In this document: positions 53,038-61,578 of the stretch, piece after piece
Layout: each line of letters begins with the position of its first letter
How positions within the stretch are numbered: position 1 is the first letter of the stretch
Origin: Kitasatospora aureofaciens
Lineage (GTDB): Bacteria; Actinomycetota; Actinomycetes; Streptomycetales; Streptomycetaceae
Length of the DNA stretch: 64,000 nt
NCBI GenBank assembly: GCA_000720845.1
Contig: JODU01000011.1
Location: 186,001-250,000 of the forward strand
Direction of reading: 5' to 3'
Position numbers and translations under genes: made by a program
The notes under the pieces: model-generated
Seen by the model: only the letters and a program-made list of their open reading frames with translations
What the model was told of the DNA's origin: nothing
Database searches by the model: none

Positions 53038-54333
53038 TCAGTCCGTCACGTCGATCGCGTAGCGGTTGGTCTCCACGCCCGCGCCCGTGACCACCTGGAC
53101 GTCCACCCGGCCCGGTTCCACGTCCGCCGGGACGGGGACCGTCAGCAGGTCGTCCGTGGGGTTGCTGAAGCCGCCCGTCACCGGCACCAGGGGGACGTGG
53201 ACGTTGACCGCGCCGATGCGGACGACCATCCGGGACAGCCGGTCCGCCCGCTGGGCGCCCGGCGGCACGAAACCCGCCCCGCGGATCTCGATGTCGTCAC
53301 CCGTGCGGATGGGGGCGTCCAGGTCACCGGCCTCCCGTGACCGGACCACCGAGAGGATCACCGGCCGCCCGCCCTCGGCGTACTTCCCGGCCACGTAGGT
53401 CGCCGCCGAGACCAGCACCACCACCGCCAGTCCCCAGGGCAGGTCGGGCAGTTGTTCCGGACGCCGGGCCAGGCGTACCGCCGCGAACACCAGGGCCACG
53501 GTGCTGATCACGACGTACTGGATGTCGGCGAAGGTACCGCGGCCCGCGTCGTCCGTCAGCAGGTCGGAGGCGCGCGGCCGGTCGGCCCGCACCTTCTGCA
53601 GCCGCTGCCCCAGTACCCGCAGTCCGACCACCCGCCGCACCAGGACCGCGATCCCGCAGACCACCGCGAGCACGGTCACCGCGCCGGTGCCGCGCCCGAG
53701 TTCGAGTCCGGAGATCAGGGCGTCCCGCCGGTCGTGCCCCGAGGCGACGGCCAGTTGCCCGGCGAGCACCAGCACGGCGTAGGCGACGAAGAGGACCCAG
53801 GCCGCCGCCACGGCACGGGAGGTGGACAGGCGGTTGTCCTCGCCGATGACCGGCGCCAGCGCCCCGCCCCGGGCCCGGTGGAACCACGACGCGGCCGAAA
53901 GCGCACCGGCCACCACCAGTGCCGCCGCGAGTCCGGCGGTGCGCGCCGCCGACCAGCCCGCGCCGACCGCGGTGAGCGACTGCCCCAGCAGCAGCACGAC
54001 GACCGCCGCCCACACGACGACCGTGGTGCGCCGGCCCAGCGCCGCGAGCCACGCGTCGCCCTCGGCGCGGCCGCGTTCGGCGACGGCTTCCGCCGACTGG
54101 GTCAGCTCCTCCGAGACCCACTGGCGCGAGGCGGAGGCCGAGTGGGCCACCGCGGCCGGCAGCCCCTGCCCGGCCGCGAACTCGTCGCGTCGCAGCAGGA
54201 ACGCGGCGACCGCCCTGCGGTGTCCCTCACGGGCACCGTGCGGGCAGTCCCCGCAGGTGCAGCCACCGCCGTGCGCCGCCTCGTACGCGCCCCTGTCCGA
54301 GCCGCTCCCGCGTCTCGCCTCCTGCACCGCCAC
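53038..54333 (-). CDS. Membrane protein with cysteine-rich N-terminus and IPT-like C-terminal domain
   Basis: 431 residues from a GTG at 54333. N-terminus has GGGCTCGDCPHG, a CxCxxC-like cluster that could bind metal. About seven hydrophobic segments span residues 100-325 (TTVVVWAAVVVLLLGQSL; VAAAWVLFVAYAVLVLAGQL; VTVLAVVCGIAVLVRRVVG; IQYVVISTVALVFAAVRL). The last 110 residues are beta-rich (DIEIRGAGFVPPGAQRADRL, VPVPADVEPGRVDVQVV) and look like an IPT/TIG immunoglobulin-like fold. Not recognised as a known family. Confidence 0.72.
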   Translation of the reverse strand: MAVQEARRGSGSDRGAYEAAHGGGCTCGDCPHGAREGHRRAVAAFLLRRDEFAAGQGLPAAVAHSASASRQWVSEELTQSAEAVAERGRAEGDAWLAALGRRTTVVVWAAVVVLLLGQSLTAVGAGWSAARTAGLAAALVVAGALSAASWFHRARGGALAPVIGEDNRLSTSRAVAAAWVLFVAYAVLVLAGQLAVASGHDRRDALISGLELGRGTGAVTVLAVVCGIAVLVRRVVGLRVLGQRLQKVRADRPRASDLLTDDAGRGTFADIQYVVISTVALVFAAVRLARRPEQLPDLPWGLAVVVLVSAATYVAGKYAEGGRPVILSVVRSREAGDLDAPIRTGDDIEIRGAGFVPPGAQRADRLSRMVVRIGAVNVHVPLVPVTGGFSNPTDDLLTVPVPADVEPGRVDVQVVTGAGVETNRYAIDVTD

Positions 54334-54529
54334 GCCCGACGCCCGCCTTCCCGCACCCGGTAAGTCCCTTGGAACGACAGCGAATTGTGCCGCACCCCGG
54401 ACCGCGTCCGCGCGCCGCCCCGTCTTACGTCTGCTCAGCGCGGGTGATGCCCGGCACGCCGTGTTGACGCGGCCGCGAGCCGCACCGCCCCGCCCCTCCC
54501 CCAGCGATTCCGACCCGCACCGGGCACGG

Positions 54530-55333
54530 TCAGTCGAACAGGTCCGGTTCGCGGCGGGTGACCTCCTGCCACAAGGGCTGGTAGTTGATCCACGCCACCA
54601 GGTCGCCGCCGAGCTGTTCCCGGGTCGCCACGGCCTGCCGGTGGTCGATCCGCACCGGCCGCCCCGCCGCCTTCGCCAGCAGCTGCACCTGGCAGGACCG
54701 CTCCAGGGACAGGAACCACCAGGCCGCCGCGTCCACCGAGTCGCCGACCGTCAGCAGCCCGTGGTTGCGCAGCACGAGCGCCTTGCCGGAGCCGAGCACC
54801 CCCGCGATGCGCCGCCCCTCCTCGGCGTCGACGGCGACACCGGAGTACGAGTCGTACAGGGCGTGGTCCTCGTAGAAGGCGCAGCTCTCCTGGGTGATCG
54901 GTTCGAGCAGCTCGCCGAGGGCCGACAGCGCGCGCCCGTGCACCGAATGGCAGTGGGCGACCGCGACGACGTCCGGGCGGGCCGCGTGGACCTGGGAGTG
55001 GACGGTGAAAGCGGCCTGGTTCACGTGGTGACCGCCCTCCACCACCTGGCCCTCGGAGTTGGCCAGCACCAGGTCGCCCACCGTGATGTGGGCGAAGGGC
55101 ACGCCGAACGGGTTGACCCAGAAGCAGTCGCTGTACTCGGGGTCGCGGGCCGTGATGTGCCCGGACACCCCGTCCTCGAACCCGTACCGCCCGAAGAGGC
55201 GCAGCGCGCAGGCGAGCCGTTCCTTGCGGTGCCGGCGTTCGTCCTCGACCGAGTCGTGCCTGGGCGGCATGGCGAACCGCAGCCGGTCGGTGGGCAGCGG
55301 CGGGGGCTCGGTGGCCCCGGGCGTCCCGTGCAT
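54530..55333 (-). CDS. Class II aldolase/adducin family protein
   Basis: 267 residues. Zinc ligands AHCHSVHG (His127, His129) and VLRNHGLLT (His191); FEDGVSGHITARDPE and FWVNPFGVPFAHI are the N-terminal landmarks. A C-terminal 40 residues (QLLAKAAGRPVRIDHRQAV) continue the adducin-like helices. The third metal histidine expected near residue 94-96 is less clear. Substrate unknown (fuculose-phosphate aldolase-like or decarboxylase-like). Confidence 0.88.
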   Translation of the reverse strand: MHGTPGATEPPPLPTDRLRFAMPPRHDSVEDERRHRKERLACALRLFGRYGFEDGVSGHITARDPEYSDCFWVNPFGVPFAHITVGDLVLANSEGQVVEGGHHVNQAAFTVHSQVHAARPDVVAVAHCHSVHGRALSALGELLEPITQESCAFYEDHALYDSYSGVAVDAEEGRRIAGVLGSGKALVLRNHGLLTVGDSVDAAAWWFLSLERSCQVQLLAKAAGRPVRIDHRQAVATREQLGGDLVAWINYQPLWQEVTRREPDLFD

Positions 55334-55460
55334 GTGTTCTCTGTCCTTCGGCGCCAGATGTGCCTTACGGGCCGGAAGTTACCGGCGGTGAGGCCGAGAG
55401 GACAGTTTCCGGGGCCAATACGCGACAGAGGGTGTCGGTTTTGGCGTTCACACTCGGCGT

Positions 55461-55946
55461 ATGACTTCGCGCACCCCTGTGAACTGGGCCGGTTTCGCCG
55501 CCGCCGAACCCGTCCTGGCCGAGACCGTCGAGAAGCGCTTCGGCGCGTTCACGCACCACGTCCTCGCCACCCTCCGCAAGGACGGCTCGCCCCGCACCAC
55601 CGGTCTGGAGGTGCGCTTCCTGGGCGGCGAGCTGTGGCTCGGCATGATGCCGCACTCGCTGAAGGCCCTCGACCTGCGCCGCGATCCGCGCTTCGCGCTG
55701 CAGGCGAACCCGGGGGGCGGCACCGGCATGGGCGGCGGGGACGTGCGGATCGCCGGCCGGGCGATCGAGGTCGAGGACCCCAAGACCAAGGCCGGGTACG
55801 TGAAAGAGGTGGAACCGCCGGAGCCGTTCCACCTCTTCCGTACCGAGCTGACGGAGGTCGTGCGGACCTGCGTCGAGGACGACACGTACCTCGTCGTCGA
55901 GATATGGCAGCCCGGCGAGCCCGTGCGCACCGTCAGGCGCACATAG
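55461..55946 (+). CDS. PPOX-fold flavin/F420-binding protein
   Basis: 161 residues of the pyridoxamine 5'-phosphate oxidase-like split barrel: FGAFTHHVLATLRKDGSPRT, GLEVRFLGGELWLGMM, SLKALDLRRDPRFAL. Actinobacterial members mostly bind F420 or FMN. Divergent from the aldolase gene and 15 bases from the guaA stop. Substrate unknown. Confidence 0.82.
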   Translation: MTSRTPVNWAGFAAAEPVLAETVEKRFGAFTHHVLATLRKDGSPRTTGLEVRFLGGELWLGMMPHSLKALDLRRDPRFALQANPGGGTGMGGGDVRIAGRAIEVEDPKTKAGYVKEVEPPEPFHLFRTELTEVVRTCVEDDTYLVVEIWQPGEPVRTVRRT

Positions 55947-55961
55947 GGAGAGCCCCTGGGC

Positions 55962-57542
55962 TCACTCCCACTCGATCGTGCCCGGCGGCTTCGACGTCAC
56001 GTCGAGGACGACGCGGTTGACGTCCTTGACCTCGTTGGTGATCCGGGTCGAGATCTTGGCGAGCACGTCGTACGGCAGCCGGGACCAGTCGGCCGTCATG
56101 GCGTCCTCGGACGAGACCGGCCGCAGGACGATCGGGTGGCCGTAGGTCCGGCCGTCGCCCTGGACGCCGACGGAGCGGACGTCCGCGAGCAGCACCACGG
56201 GGCACTGCCAGATGTCGCGGTCGAGGCCGGCCGCGGTCAGCTCCTCGCGGGCGATGGCGTCGGCCTCGCGGAGCAGGTCGAGCCGCTCCTTGGTGACCTC
56301 GCCGACGATCCGGATGCCGAGGCCCGGGCCCGGGAAGGGCTGGCGCTGAACGATCTCGTCCGGCAGGCCCAGCTCCTGGCCGACCATCCGGACCTCGTCC
56401 TTGAACAGCTGGCGCAGCGGCTCGACCAGCTCGAACTCGATGTCGTCCGGGAGCCCGCCCACGTTGTGGTGGGACTTGATGTTGGCGGTGCCGGTGCCGC
56501 CGCCGGACTCGACGACGTCCGGGTAGAGCGTGCCCTGCACGAGGAAGGCGACCTCGGGGCCGTCCTCCTGCATGATCTCCAGCTGCGCCTGCTCGAAGAC
56601 CCGGATGAACTCACGGCCGATGATCTTGCGCTTCTCCTCGGGGTCGGACACCCCGGCCAGCGCCTTGAGGAACCGCTCCTCGGCGTCCACGACCTTCAGC
56701 TGGACGCCGGTCGCGGCGACGAAGTCCTTCTCGACCTGCTCGGTCTCGCCCTTGCGCATCAGGCCGTGGTCGACGTAGACGCAGGTCAGCTGGGAGCCGA
56801 TGGCCTTCTGGACGAGGGCTGCGGCGACGGCGGAGTCCACGCCGCCGGACAGGCCGCAGATGGCCCGCTTGTCGCCGACCTGCTCGCGGATGGCGGCGAC
56901 CTGCTCCTCGATCACGTTGCCCGTGGTCCAGTCGGGGCTCAGGCCCGCGCCCCGGTACAGGAAGTGCTCCAGCACCTGCTGCCCGTGCGTGGAGTGCATC
57001 ACCTCGGGGTGGTACTGGACGCCGTAGAGCTTCTTCTCGTCGTTCTCGAAGGCGGCGACCGGGACGACGTCCGTGGAGCCGGTGACGGTGAAGCCCTCGG
57101 GGGCGGCTGAGCAGGCGTCGCCGTGCGACATCCACACCGACTGCTCGGCCGGCGTGCCCTCGAAGAGGGTGGAGGACGGCTTGGAGACGGCCAGCTCGGT
57201 ACGGCCGTATTCACGGGCGCCGGAGTTGTCGACGGTGCCGCCGAGGGTCTGCGCCATCAGCTGGAAGCCGTAGCACATGCCGAAGACGGGGACGCCGGCC
57301 TCGAACAGGGAGCGGTCGAGGGTCGGGGCGCCCGGCTCGTACACCGACGAGGGGCCGCCCGAGAGGATGATGGCCGCCGGGTTCTTCGCGAGGATCTCCT
57401 CGACCGGCATGGAGCTCGGCACGATCTCGCTGTAGACCCGCGCCTCGCGGACACGACGGGCGATGAGCTGGGCGTACTGCGCGCCGAAGTCGACGACCAG
57501 GACGGTGTCGGGGGCGGCGGCAGCGGGAGTCGCTGATGACAC
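55962..57542 (-). CDS. guaA: GMP synthase (glutamine-hydrolysing)
   Basis: 526 residues from the GTG at 57542 with GGAAGG seven bases upstream. Glutamine amidotransferase with FGMCYGFQLM (Cys90), QYHPEV; ATP pyrophosphatase with ICGLSGGVDSAVAA; dimerisation domain ending KPPGTIEWE. Converts XMP to GMP. The gene is divergent from the chorismate mutase leader, with promoters in the 180 bases between. Confidence 0.98.
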   Translation of the reverse strand: MSSATPAAAAPDTVLVVDFGAQYAQLIARRVREARVYSEIVPSSMPVEEILAKNPAAIILSGGPSSVYEPGAPTLDRSLFEAGVPVFGMCYGFQLMAQTLGGTVDNSGAREYGRTELAVSKPSSTLFEGTPAEQSVWMSHGDACSAAPEGFTVTGSTDVVPVAAFENDEKKLYGVQYHPEVMHSTHGQQVLEHFLYRGAGLSPDWTTGNVIEEQVAAIREQVGDKRAICGLSGGVDSAVAAALVQKAIGSQLTCVYVDHGLMRKGETEQVEKDFVAATGVQLKVVDAEERFLKALAGVSDPEEKRKIIGREFIRVFEQAQLEIMQEDGPEVAFLVQGTLYPDVVESGGGTGTANIKSHHNVGGLPDDIEFELVEPLRQLFKDEVRMVGQELGLPDEIVQRQPFPGPGLGIRIVGEVTKERLDLLREADAIAREELTAAGLDRDIWQCPVVLLADVRSVGVQGDGRTYGHPIVLRPVSSEDAMTADWSRLPYDVLAKISTRITNEVKDVNRVVLDVTSKPPGTIEWE

Positions 57543-57690
57543 GGGGTGCCTTCCGGCGGTCGGGCGGGGGGCTTGTGCTCCCGATTCTACCGAGCTGGGC
57601 GGGTGACCCGGCCCCGCCGTCGGCCGCCACCGTCGGCCCCGCCGTCGCCCCCTCCCCCGTCCCGCCTCGGGTCTCACCATGCGAACCGGC

Positions 57691-57719
57691 TTGGACACCG
57701 ACCGTCGCCAGGGCATACT
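57691..57719 (+). promoter_or_regulatory. Vegetative-type promoter of the leader peptide, leaderless
   Basis: TTGGAC (57691-57696) and CATACT (57714-57719) are 17 bases apart. Six bases after the -10 lies the ATG of the leader peptide at 57726, so transcription should begin at or next to the start codon. Confidence 0.7.
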
Positions 57720-57725
57720 GGGCCC

Positions 57726-57797
57726 ATGCACAAGCACCAGGCGTTCCTGTTTACCTATGGCAACCGGCCCACCGGCTGCCATGGTCGTGCTGCTTGA
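57726..57797 (+). CDS. Leader peptide of the chorismate mutase attenuator
   Basis: 23 codons, beginning MHKHQAFLFTYGNRPTG and ending CHGRAA. Phe7, Phe9 and Tyr11 form FLFTY; Phe9 is TTT and Tyr11 is TAT, codons that are rare in this DNA (neighbouring genes use TTC and TAC). It has no Trp. It starts without a ribosome binding site at the predicted transcription start. A ribosome stalling at these codons would report Phe/Tyr supply. A weak stem GGCAACCGG / CCGGCTGCC (57759-57780) lies directly after the Tyr codon, and a terminator 20 bases past the stop. Confidence 0.75.
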   Translation: MHKHQAFLFTYGNRPTGCHGRAA

Positions 57798-57816
57798 GCA
57801 ACTGACAAGCGACTTC

Positions 57817-57853
57817 CCAGGCGCCCCGGGCCGACAAGGTCCGGGGCGCCTGG
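57817..57853 (+). terminator. Attenuator terminator before chorismate mutase
   Basis: CCAGGCGCCCCGG (57817-57829) pairs exactly with CCGGGGCGCCTGG (57841-57853) over an 11-base loop, followed by CGTTTGCGG. It stands between the leader peptide and the chorismate mutase gene, where a simple terminator would have no purpose. I could not define the competing antiterminator with confidence. Confidence 0.8.
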
Positions 57854-57910
57854 CGTTTGCGGACCGGCCGGATCCAGGGTGCCGCCACCTTCGGCGAGGA
57901 GACCCCCGAC

Positions 57911-58201
57911 ATGACCGCCACCGCGGCAGCAGACAAGACCGGCGCCCGCACCCCCGAGGCCGCCGGCGTGATCAACGGCGCCCGGGAGCGCATCGACGCC
58001 CTGGACGACCGGATCATCGGCCTGATCCAGGAACGGATGGCCGTCTCCGCCGTCATCCAGGACGCACGGATCGCCTCCGGCGGCCGGCGGGTGAACCTCT
58101 CCCGCGAGATGGAGGTGCTCGACCACTACCGGCAGGCGCTGGGCAAGCCGGGCACCGCGCTCGCGATGACGATGCTGGAGCTGTGCCGGGGTCGCATCTG
58201 A
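57911..58201 (+). CDS. Chorismate mutase (AroQ class)
   Basis: 96 residues from the ATG at 57911. An all-helical AroQ-type chorismate mutase: INGARERIDALDDRIIGLIQ (Arg and Asp of helix 1), RMAVSAVIQDARI, SREMEVLDHYRQ. It converts chorismate to prephenate, first step to Phe and Tyr. No signal peptide. Monofunctional; no dehydratase or dehydrogenase domain. The attenuator upstream makes sense for feedback by its end products. Confidence 0.88.
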   Translation: MTATAAADKTGARTPEAAGVINGARERIDALDDRIIGLIQERMAVSAVIQDARIASGGRRVNLSREMEVLDHYRQALGKPGTALAMTMLELCRGRI

Positions 58202-58576
58202 GTTCGGTCACGCTCTCACCCGTACGGCGCGTGACCGTCGCGCGGGACGCTTCGTTGGTCCCGGTGTCCGCGCCAGCCAGGGGCGGGCCCGAAAGAACCA
58301 CGCGTGGCTCGCTGGAGCGATGAGACGTACGGATCGTGCCGTGCGTCGTGGGACCTCGCTCCAGGAAGTGACCGGACGGCAGGGGACAGCAGCCCGGTCA
58401 CCCAGAGAACGGCCGGCTCCGGGGACGCCCGGGGCCGGCCGACGGAACGCGTCCCCCGTTCAACCCGAGCATCCGCCGCCTCACTGGCCACTTCCGTCAC
58501 CGCAGTGACACAGGCCACATAAGGATTCTGTGAACGCGGGGACAACCCTTCACAGCCTTCGCCGATCAGAACAGGC
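58202..58576. other. 375-base region before the sortase-substrate gene
   Basis: No supported gene. Near its end CACAGGCCACATAAGG (58509-58524) matches an element before the lipase gene at 38473 in 15 of 16 positions. GTGAACG...CTTCACAG at about 58528-58555 is a small inverted repeat. The rest is featureless. Confidence 0.5.
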
Positions 58577-59602
58577 ATGAAGCTTCGTCGCGCCCTGGCC
58601 GCGGCCGCCGTCACCGCGGTGGTCGCCCCCGCCGCACTGCTCGCGGCCCCGGCCGCCCATGCGACCGGTGACGCGTCGCCGTCCCCGTCCGCCTCGTCGG
58701 ACCGGTCGGTGCTCGAGACCGCACCGGCTCCCGCTCCCAGCGACTCGGCGAGCACCTCCACGGGCTCCCCGGACGCCACGGGCTCCCCGCGAACTTCCGA
58801 ATCTCCGGCCGCGGGGAACACGACGGACGAGGAGGGCACTCCCGCCCCCGACGACTCGCGGACGGCCACGTCCGCCCCCGCGGCCCCGTCGCCGAGCACG
58901 TCGGCGCCGGAGGAGACCGGGGCCCCGGACCCCGATCCGTCCGTGTGCGAGGACACCAAGGTCGACGTCGACATCGAGGGCCTGCCCGGCGAGATCGCGG
59001 CGGGCAGCGGCTGGCACGAGTTCTCGCTGAACGTGGCGAACGACTCCGGCTCGACGCTGCAGAACCTCGAGTACCTGGCCGGCGCCTCCGCCGACCGCGA
59101 CGGCGATGAGCTGTTCGAGAGCAGGACGGTCCGCCTCCAGGCCTGGAACTCCCAGGAGAAGACCTGGCAGGACCTCGACGAACTCGGCTACGCGGTCGGC
59201 TACATCGGTTACACCGACGAGCTGGCGCCCGACTACGAGGTCGCCGTCCCGATGCGGATCGACGTGCGGGCCGGCGCCCCGGTCGGCGCGGGCTTCACGC
59301 TCGGCGCGACGATCTACGGCGACGCGGACGGCGAGTGCACCGGCTTCGGCGACGTCGCCTACGAGTTCCGGATCGTGGCCCCCGGCACGGACACGGAGGG
59401 CACCAGGCCGCAGGAGGGCGGCAGGGCGCCGGTCGCCGTCCGGAAGCCGTCCGCCGGCACCCCGGAGGTCACCGGGAGCCTCGCCGCGACCGGCTCCGGC
59501 TCGGCGCTGCCGGTGATCGGCCTCGTCGGCGGGCTCGCCGTGGTCGTCGGCGGCGGCGCGGTGTTCGTGGTGCGGCGGCGCAGGGCCGGCTCGGACACCT
59601 GA
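58577..59602 (+). CDS. Secreted cell-wall protein with LAXTG sortase signal
   Basis: 341 residues. Signal peptide about 1-30 (ALLAAPAAHATGD), a Ser/Thr/Pro/Glu-rich stalk to about 115, a beta-rich domain of 150 residues (DIEGLPGEIAAGSGWHEFSL, NDSGSTLQNLEYLAG, GECTGFGDVAYEFRI) with two cysteines, then LAATG (302-306), hydrophobic segment LPVIGLVGGLAVVVGGGAVF and RRRR tail. The LAXTG motif is the class E sortase signal of Streptomyces, so it is linked to peptidoglycan. The beta-domain has no family I recognise. Monocistronic. Confidence 0.88.
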   Translation: MKLRRALAAAAVTAVVAPAALLAAPAAHATGDASPSPSASSDRSVLETAPAPAPSDSASTSTGSPDATGSPRTSESPAAGNTTDEEGTPAPDDSRTATSAPAAPSPSTSAPEETGAPDPDPSVCEDTKVDVDIEGLPGEIAAGSGWHEFSLNVANDSGSTLQNLEYLAGASADRDGDELFESRTVRLQAWNSQEKTWQDLDELGYAVGYIGYTDELAPDYEVAVPMRIDVRAGAPVGAGFTLGATIYGDADGECTGFGDVAYEFRIVAPGTDTEGTRPQEGGRAPVAVRKPSAGTPEVTGSLAATGSGSALPVIGLVGGLAVVVGGGAVFVVRRRRAGSDT

Positions 59603-59637
59603 CGCCCACACCCGCGCAAGCGGCGGGACACAGGCTG

Positions 59638-59683
59638 GGTGAGCGGGACCCGCGCTCGGAGGGGGGTGCGGGTCCCGCTCACC
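59638..59683. terminator. 16-bp hairpin with U-run
   Basis: GGTGAGCGGGACCCGC (59638-59653) pairs exactly with GCGGGTCCCGCTCACC (59668-59683); TTTT follows on the plus strand. Convergent genes on either side. Confidence 0.88.
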
Positions 59684-59703
59684 TTTTCACTTCTCCGGGG
59701 CCG

Positions 59704-61530
59704 TCACTTCTTCGGCGGCACCGTCGGCAGGTCCAGGAACGGCAGCCGCAGCGCGCCGAAGGCCTTCTCCGGAACGGCAGGCGACCGGGGCTCGACGGCC
59801 GCCAGGCGTTCGTAGGCGGTGCCCTGCGCGGGGCGCGGGTCGCTCTCGCCCTTGTTCGGCCAGTACGACATCGCGCGCTCGGCCTGCGCCGTGATGGTCA
59901 GGGACGGATTGACACCGAGGTTGGCCGAGACGGCGGCGCCGTCGACGACCGAGATGCCGGGGTGGCCGTAGAGGCGGTGGTACGGGTCGATGACGCCGGT
60001 CTCGCGGGAGGCGCCGATCGGGCAGCCGCCGAGGAAGTGGGCGGTGAGCGGGGTGCCCATCAGCTCGCCGACGTTGGAGCCGGCGAAGCCGTTGATCTCG
60101 GCGGCGAGTGCGGAGGCGCCCTCGGTCGCGGCCTTGATCTGCTTGGGGTTGGGCGAGCCGTGGCCCTGGCGCGCGGTGAGCAGGCCCTTGCCGACGCCCG
60201 TCGGTTTCAGGTGCGTGGTCAGGGAGTTGTCCACGGACTGCATGACCAGGCCGATGATGGTCCGCTCGGACCACTTGCGGTTGGACAGGGAACGCAGGAC
60301 CAGCAGCGGGTGCTTGGCCGCGTGGCCCAGGAAGCCCAGGACGCGCGACGCGCCCGAGGCGGTCCGCCCGGCGTAGGGGACCTGGAGGATCGACAGGCCG
60401 CCCATCGAGTTGGAGCCCTTGCCGTAACGCACCGGCTCGATGTGGGTGTTGGCGTCCGGGTGGATCGAGGAGGTGATGGCGACGCCGCGTGTGAAGTCGG
60501 CCCGTGCCTGGCCGGTGGCGCTGCGGTAGCGCCGGTCGTCGGTCTGGGCGCCGACCAGTGCCTCGGAGTTGGTGCGGGTCAGCTCGCCGAGCTTGTCGGA
60601 TATGTAGGGGAGCTGGCCGCCCGCCTTCATGCGGTGCAGCAGGGTCTGGGTGCCGTAGGTGCCGGCGGCGATGACGACGCGGCGGGCGGTGAAGGTGCGG
60701 CCCGCGCTCTTCTTCCCGTGCTTCCTGCGGTCGGTGGGGAGCGTGGCGACCGCGAAGCCGCCGCGCGAGTCCTCCGTGACGGACACGACCGTCGTCATCG
60801 GGTGGACGACCGCGCCGGCCTTCTCGGCGAGGTACAGGTAGTTCTCGTTGAGGGTGTTCTTCGCGCCGTGCCGGCAGCCGGTCATGCACTCGCCGCACTC
60901 GTTGCAGGCCCTGCGGTCGGGGCCCGCGCCGCCGAAGTACGGGTCGGGCACCTGCTGCCCCGGCCGGGCCTTCGCCTTGCCGTCGGCGTCCTCGCCGTCG
61001 CCGAAGAAGACACCGACGGGCGCCATGTGGAAGGTGTCGCCGCAGCCCATCCGCTCGGCTGCCGCCTTCAGGTGCACGTCGGAGGGGGTCGTCGTCGGGT
61101 TGAGGCGGACGCCGAGCATGCGCTTGGCCTGGTCGTAGTACGGGGCGAGTTCCTCGTGCCAGTCGGTGATGTCGCGCCACTGGGGGTCGTCGAAGAAGGG
61201 CTTGGGCGGCACGTAGAGGGTGTTGGCGTAGTTGAGGGAGCCGCCGCCGACCCCGGCTCCTGCCAGGACCATGACATTCCCGAGCAGGTGGATGCGCTGG
61301 ATGCCGAACATGCCGAGCTTCGGCGCCCACAGGTAGTTCTTCAGGTCCCAGGAGTTCCTGGGCAGCGACTCGCGGGTGAAGCGCCGGCCGGCCTCCAGGA
61401 CACCGACGCGGTAGCCCTTCTCGGTGAGGCGGAGGGCGGAGACGGAGCCGCCGAAGCCGGATCCCACGACGAGGACGTCGTAGTCGTACCCGTTCTCGTC
61501 CCGGGTCTGGACAGAGTTCTCCTGCGACAC
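59704..61530 (-). CDS. GMC family oxidoreductase with cysteine cluster (cholesterol oxidase-like)
   Basis: 608 residues from a GTG with GAGGAGAG upstream. FAD loop GSGFGGSVSALRL; GAGVGGGSLNYAN; near-C-terminal histidine segment HFLGGCPIG and VSANLGVNPSLTI. Between them Cys209, Cys212, Cys215, Cys219 (CNECGECMTGC), a ferredoxin-like four-cysteine motif also seen in the GMC oxidases of the cholesterol/steroid type. It follows an aldehyde dehydrogenase gene by 48 bases; likely one operon. Substrate (sterol or other alcohol) is inferred by family only. Confidence 0.87.
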   Translation of the reverse strand: MSQENSVQTRDENGYDYDVLVVGSGFGGSVSALRLTEKGYRVGVLEAGRRFTRESLPRNSWDLKNYLWAPKLGMFGIQRIHLLGNVMVLAGAGVGGGSLNYANTLYVPPKPFFDDPQWRDITDWHEELAPYYDQAKRMLGVRLNPTTTPSDVHLKAAAERMGCGDTFHMAPVGVFFGDGEDADGKAKARPGQQVPDPYFGGAGPDRRACNECGECMTGCRHGAKNTLNENYLYLAEKAGAVVHPMTTVVSVTEDSRGGFAVATLPTDRRKHGKKSAGRTFTARRVVIAAGTYGTQTLLHRMKAGGQLPYISDKLGELTRTNSEALVGAQTDDRRYRSATGQARADFTRGVAITSSIHPDANTHIEPVRYGKGSNSMGGLSILQVPYAGRTASGASRVLGFLGHAAKHPLLVLRSLSNRKWSERTIIGLVMQSVDNSLTTHLKPTGVGKGLLTARQGHGSPNPKQIKAATEGASALAAEINGFAGSNVGELMGTPLTAHFLGGCPIGASRETGVIDPYHRLYGHPGISVVDGAAVSANLGVNPSLTITAQAERAMSYWPNKGESDPRPAQGTAYERLAAVEPRSPAVPEKAFGALRLPFLDLPTVPPKK

Positions 61531-61578
61531 GTGCTCTCCTCGTTGAGAACGGGCGGTGGTGGGCGCCAGTCGGGTGGA

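Larger units (their letters stand above)
57543..57910. other. Divergent region with chorismate mutase attenuator
   Basis: 57543-57690 is the guaA promoter side with nothing distinct. 57691-57853 is a complete attenuator: promoter, leader peptide and terminator, listed separately. The final 57 bases hold the ribosome binding site of chorismate mutase. Confidence 0.8.

Noticed and set aside
59704..61530. A second choline oxidase
   Set aside because: Lacks the GGCSSHN flavin-histidine segment and has a four-cysteine insert; closer to cholesterol-oxidase-type GMC enzymes.
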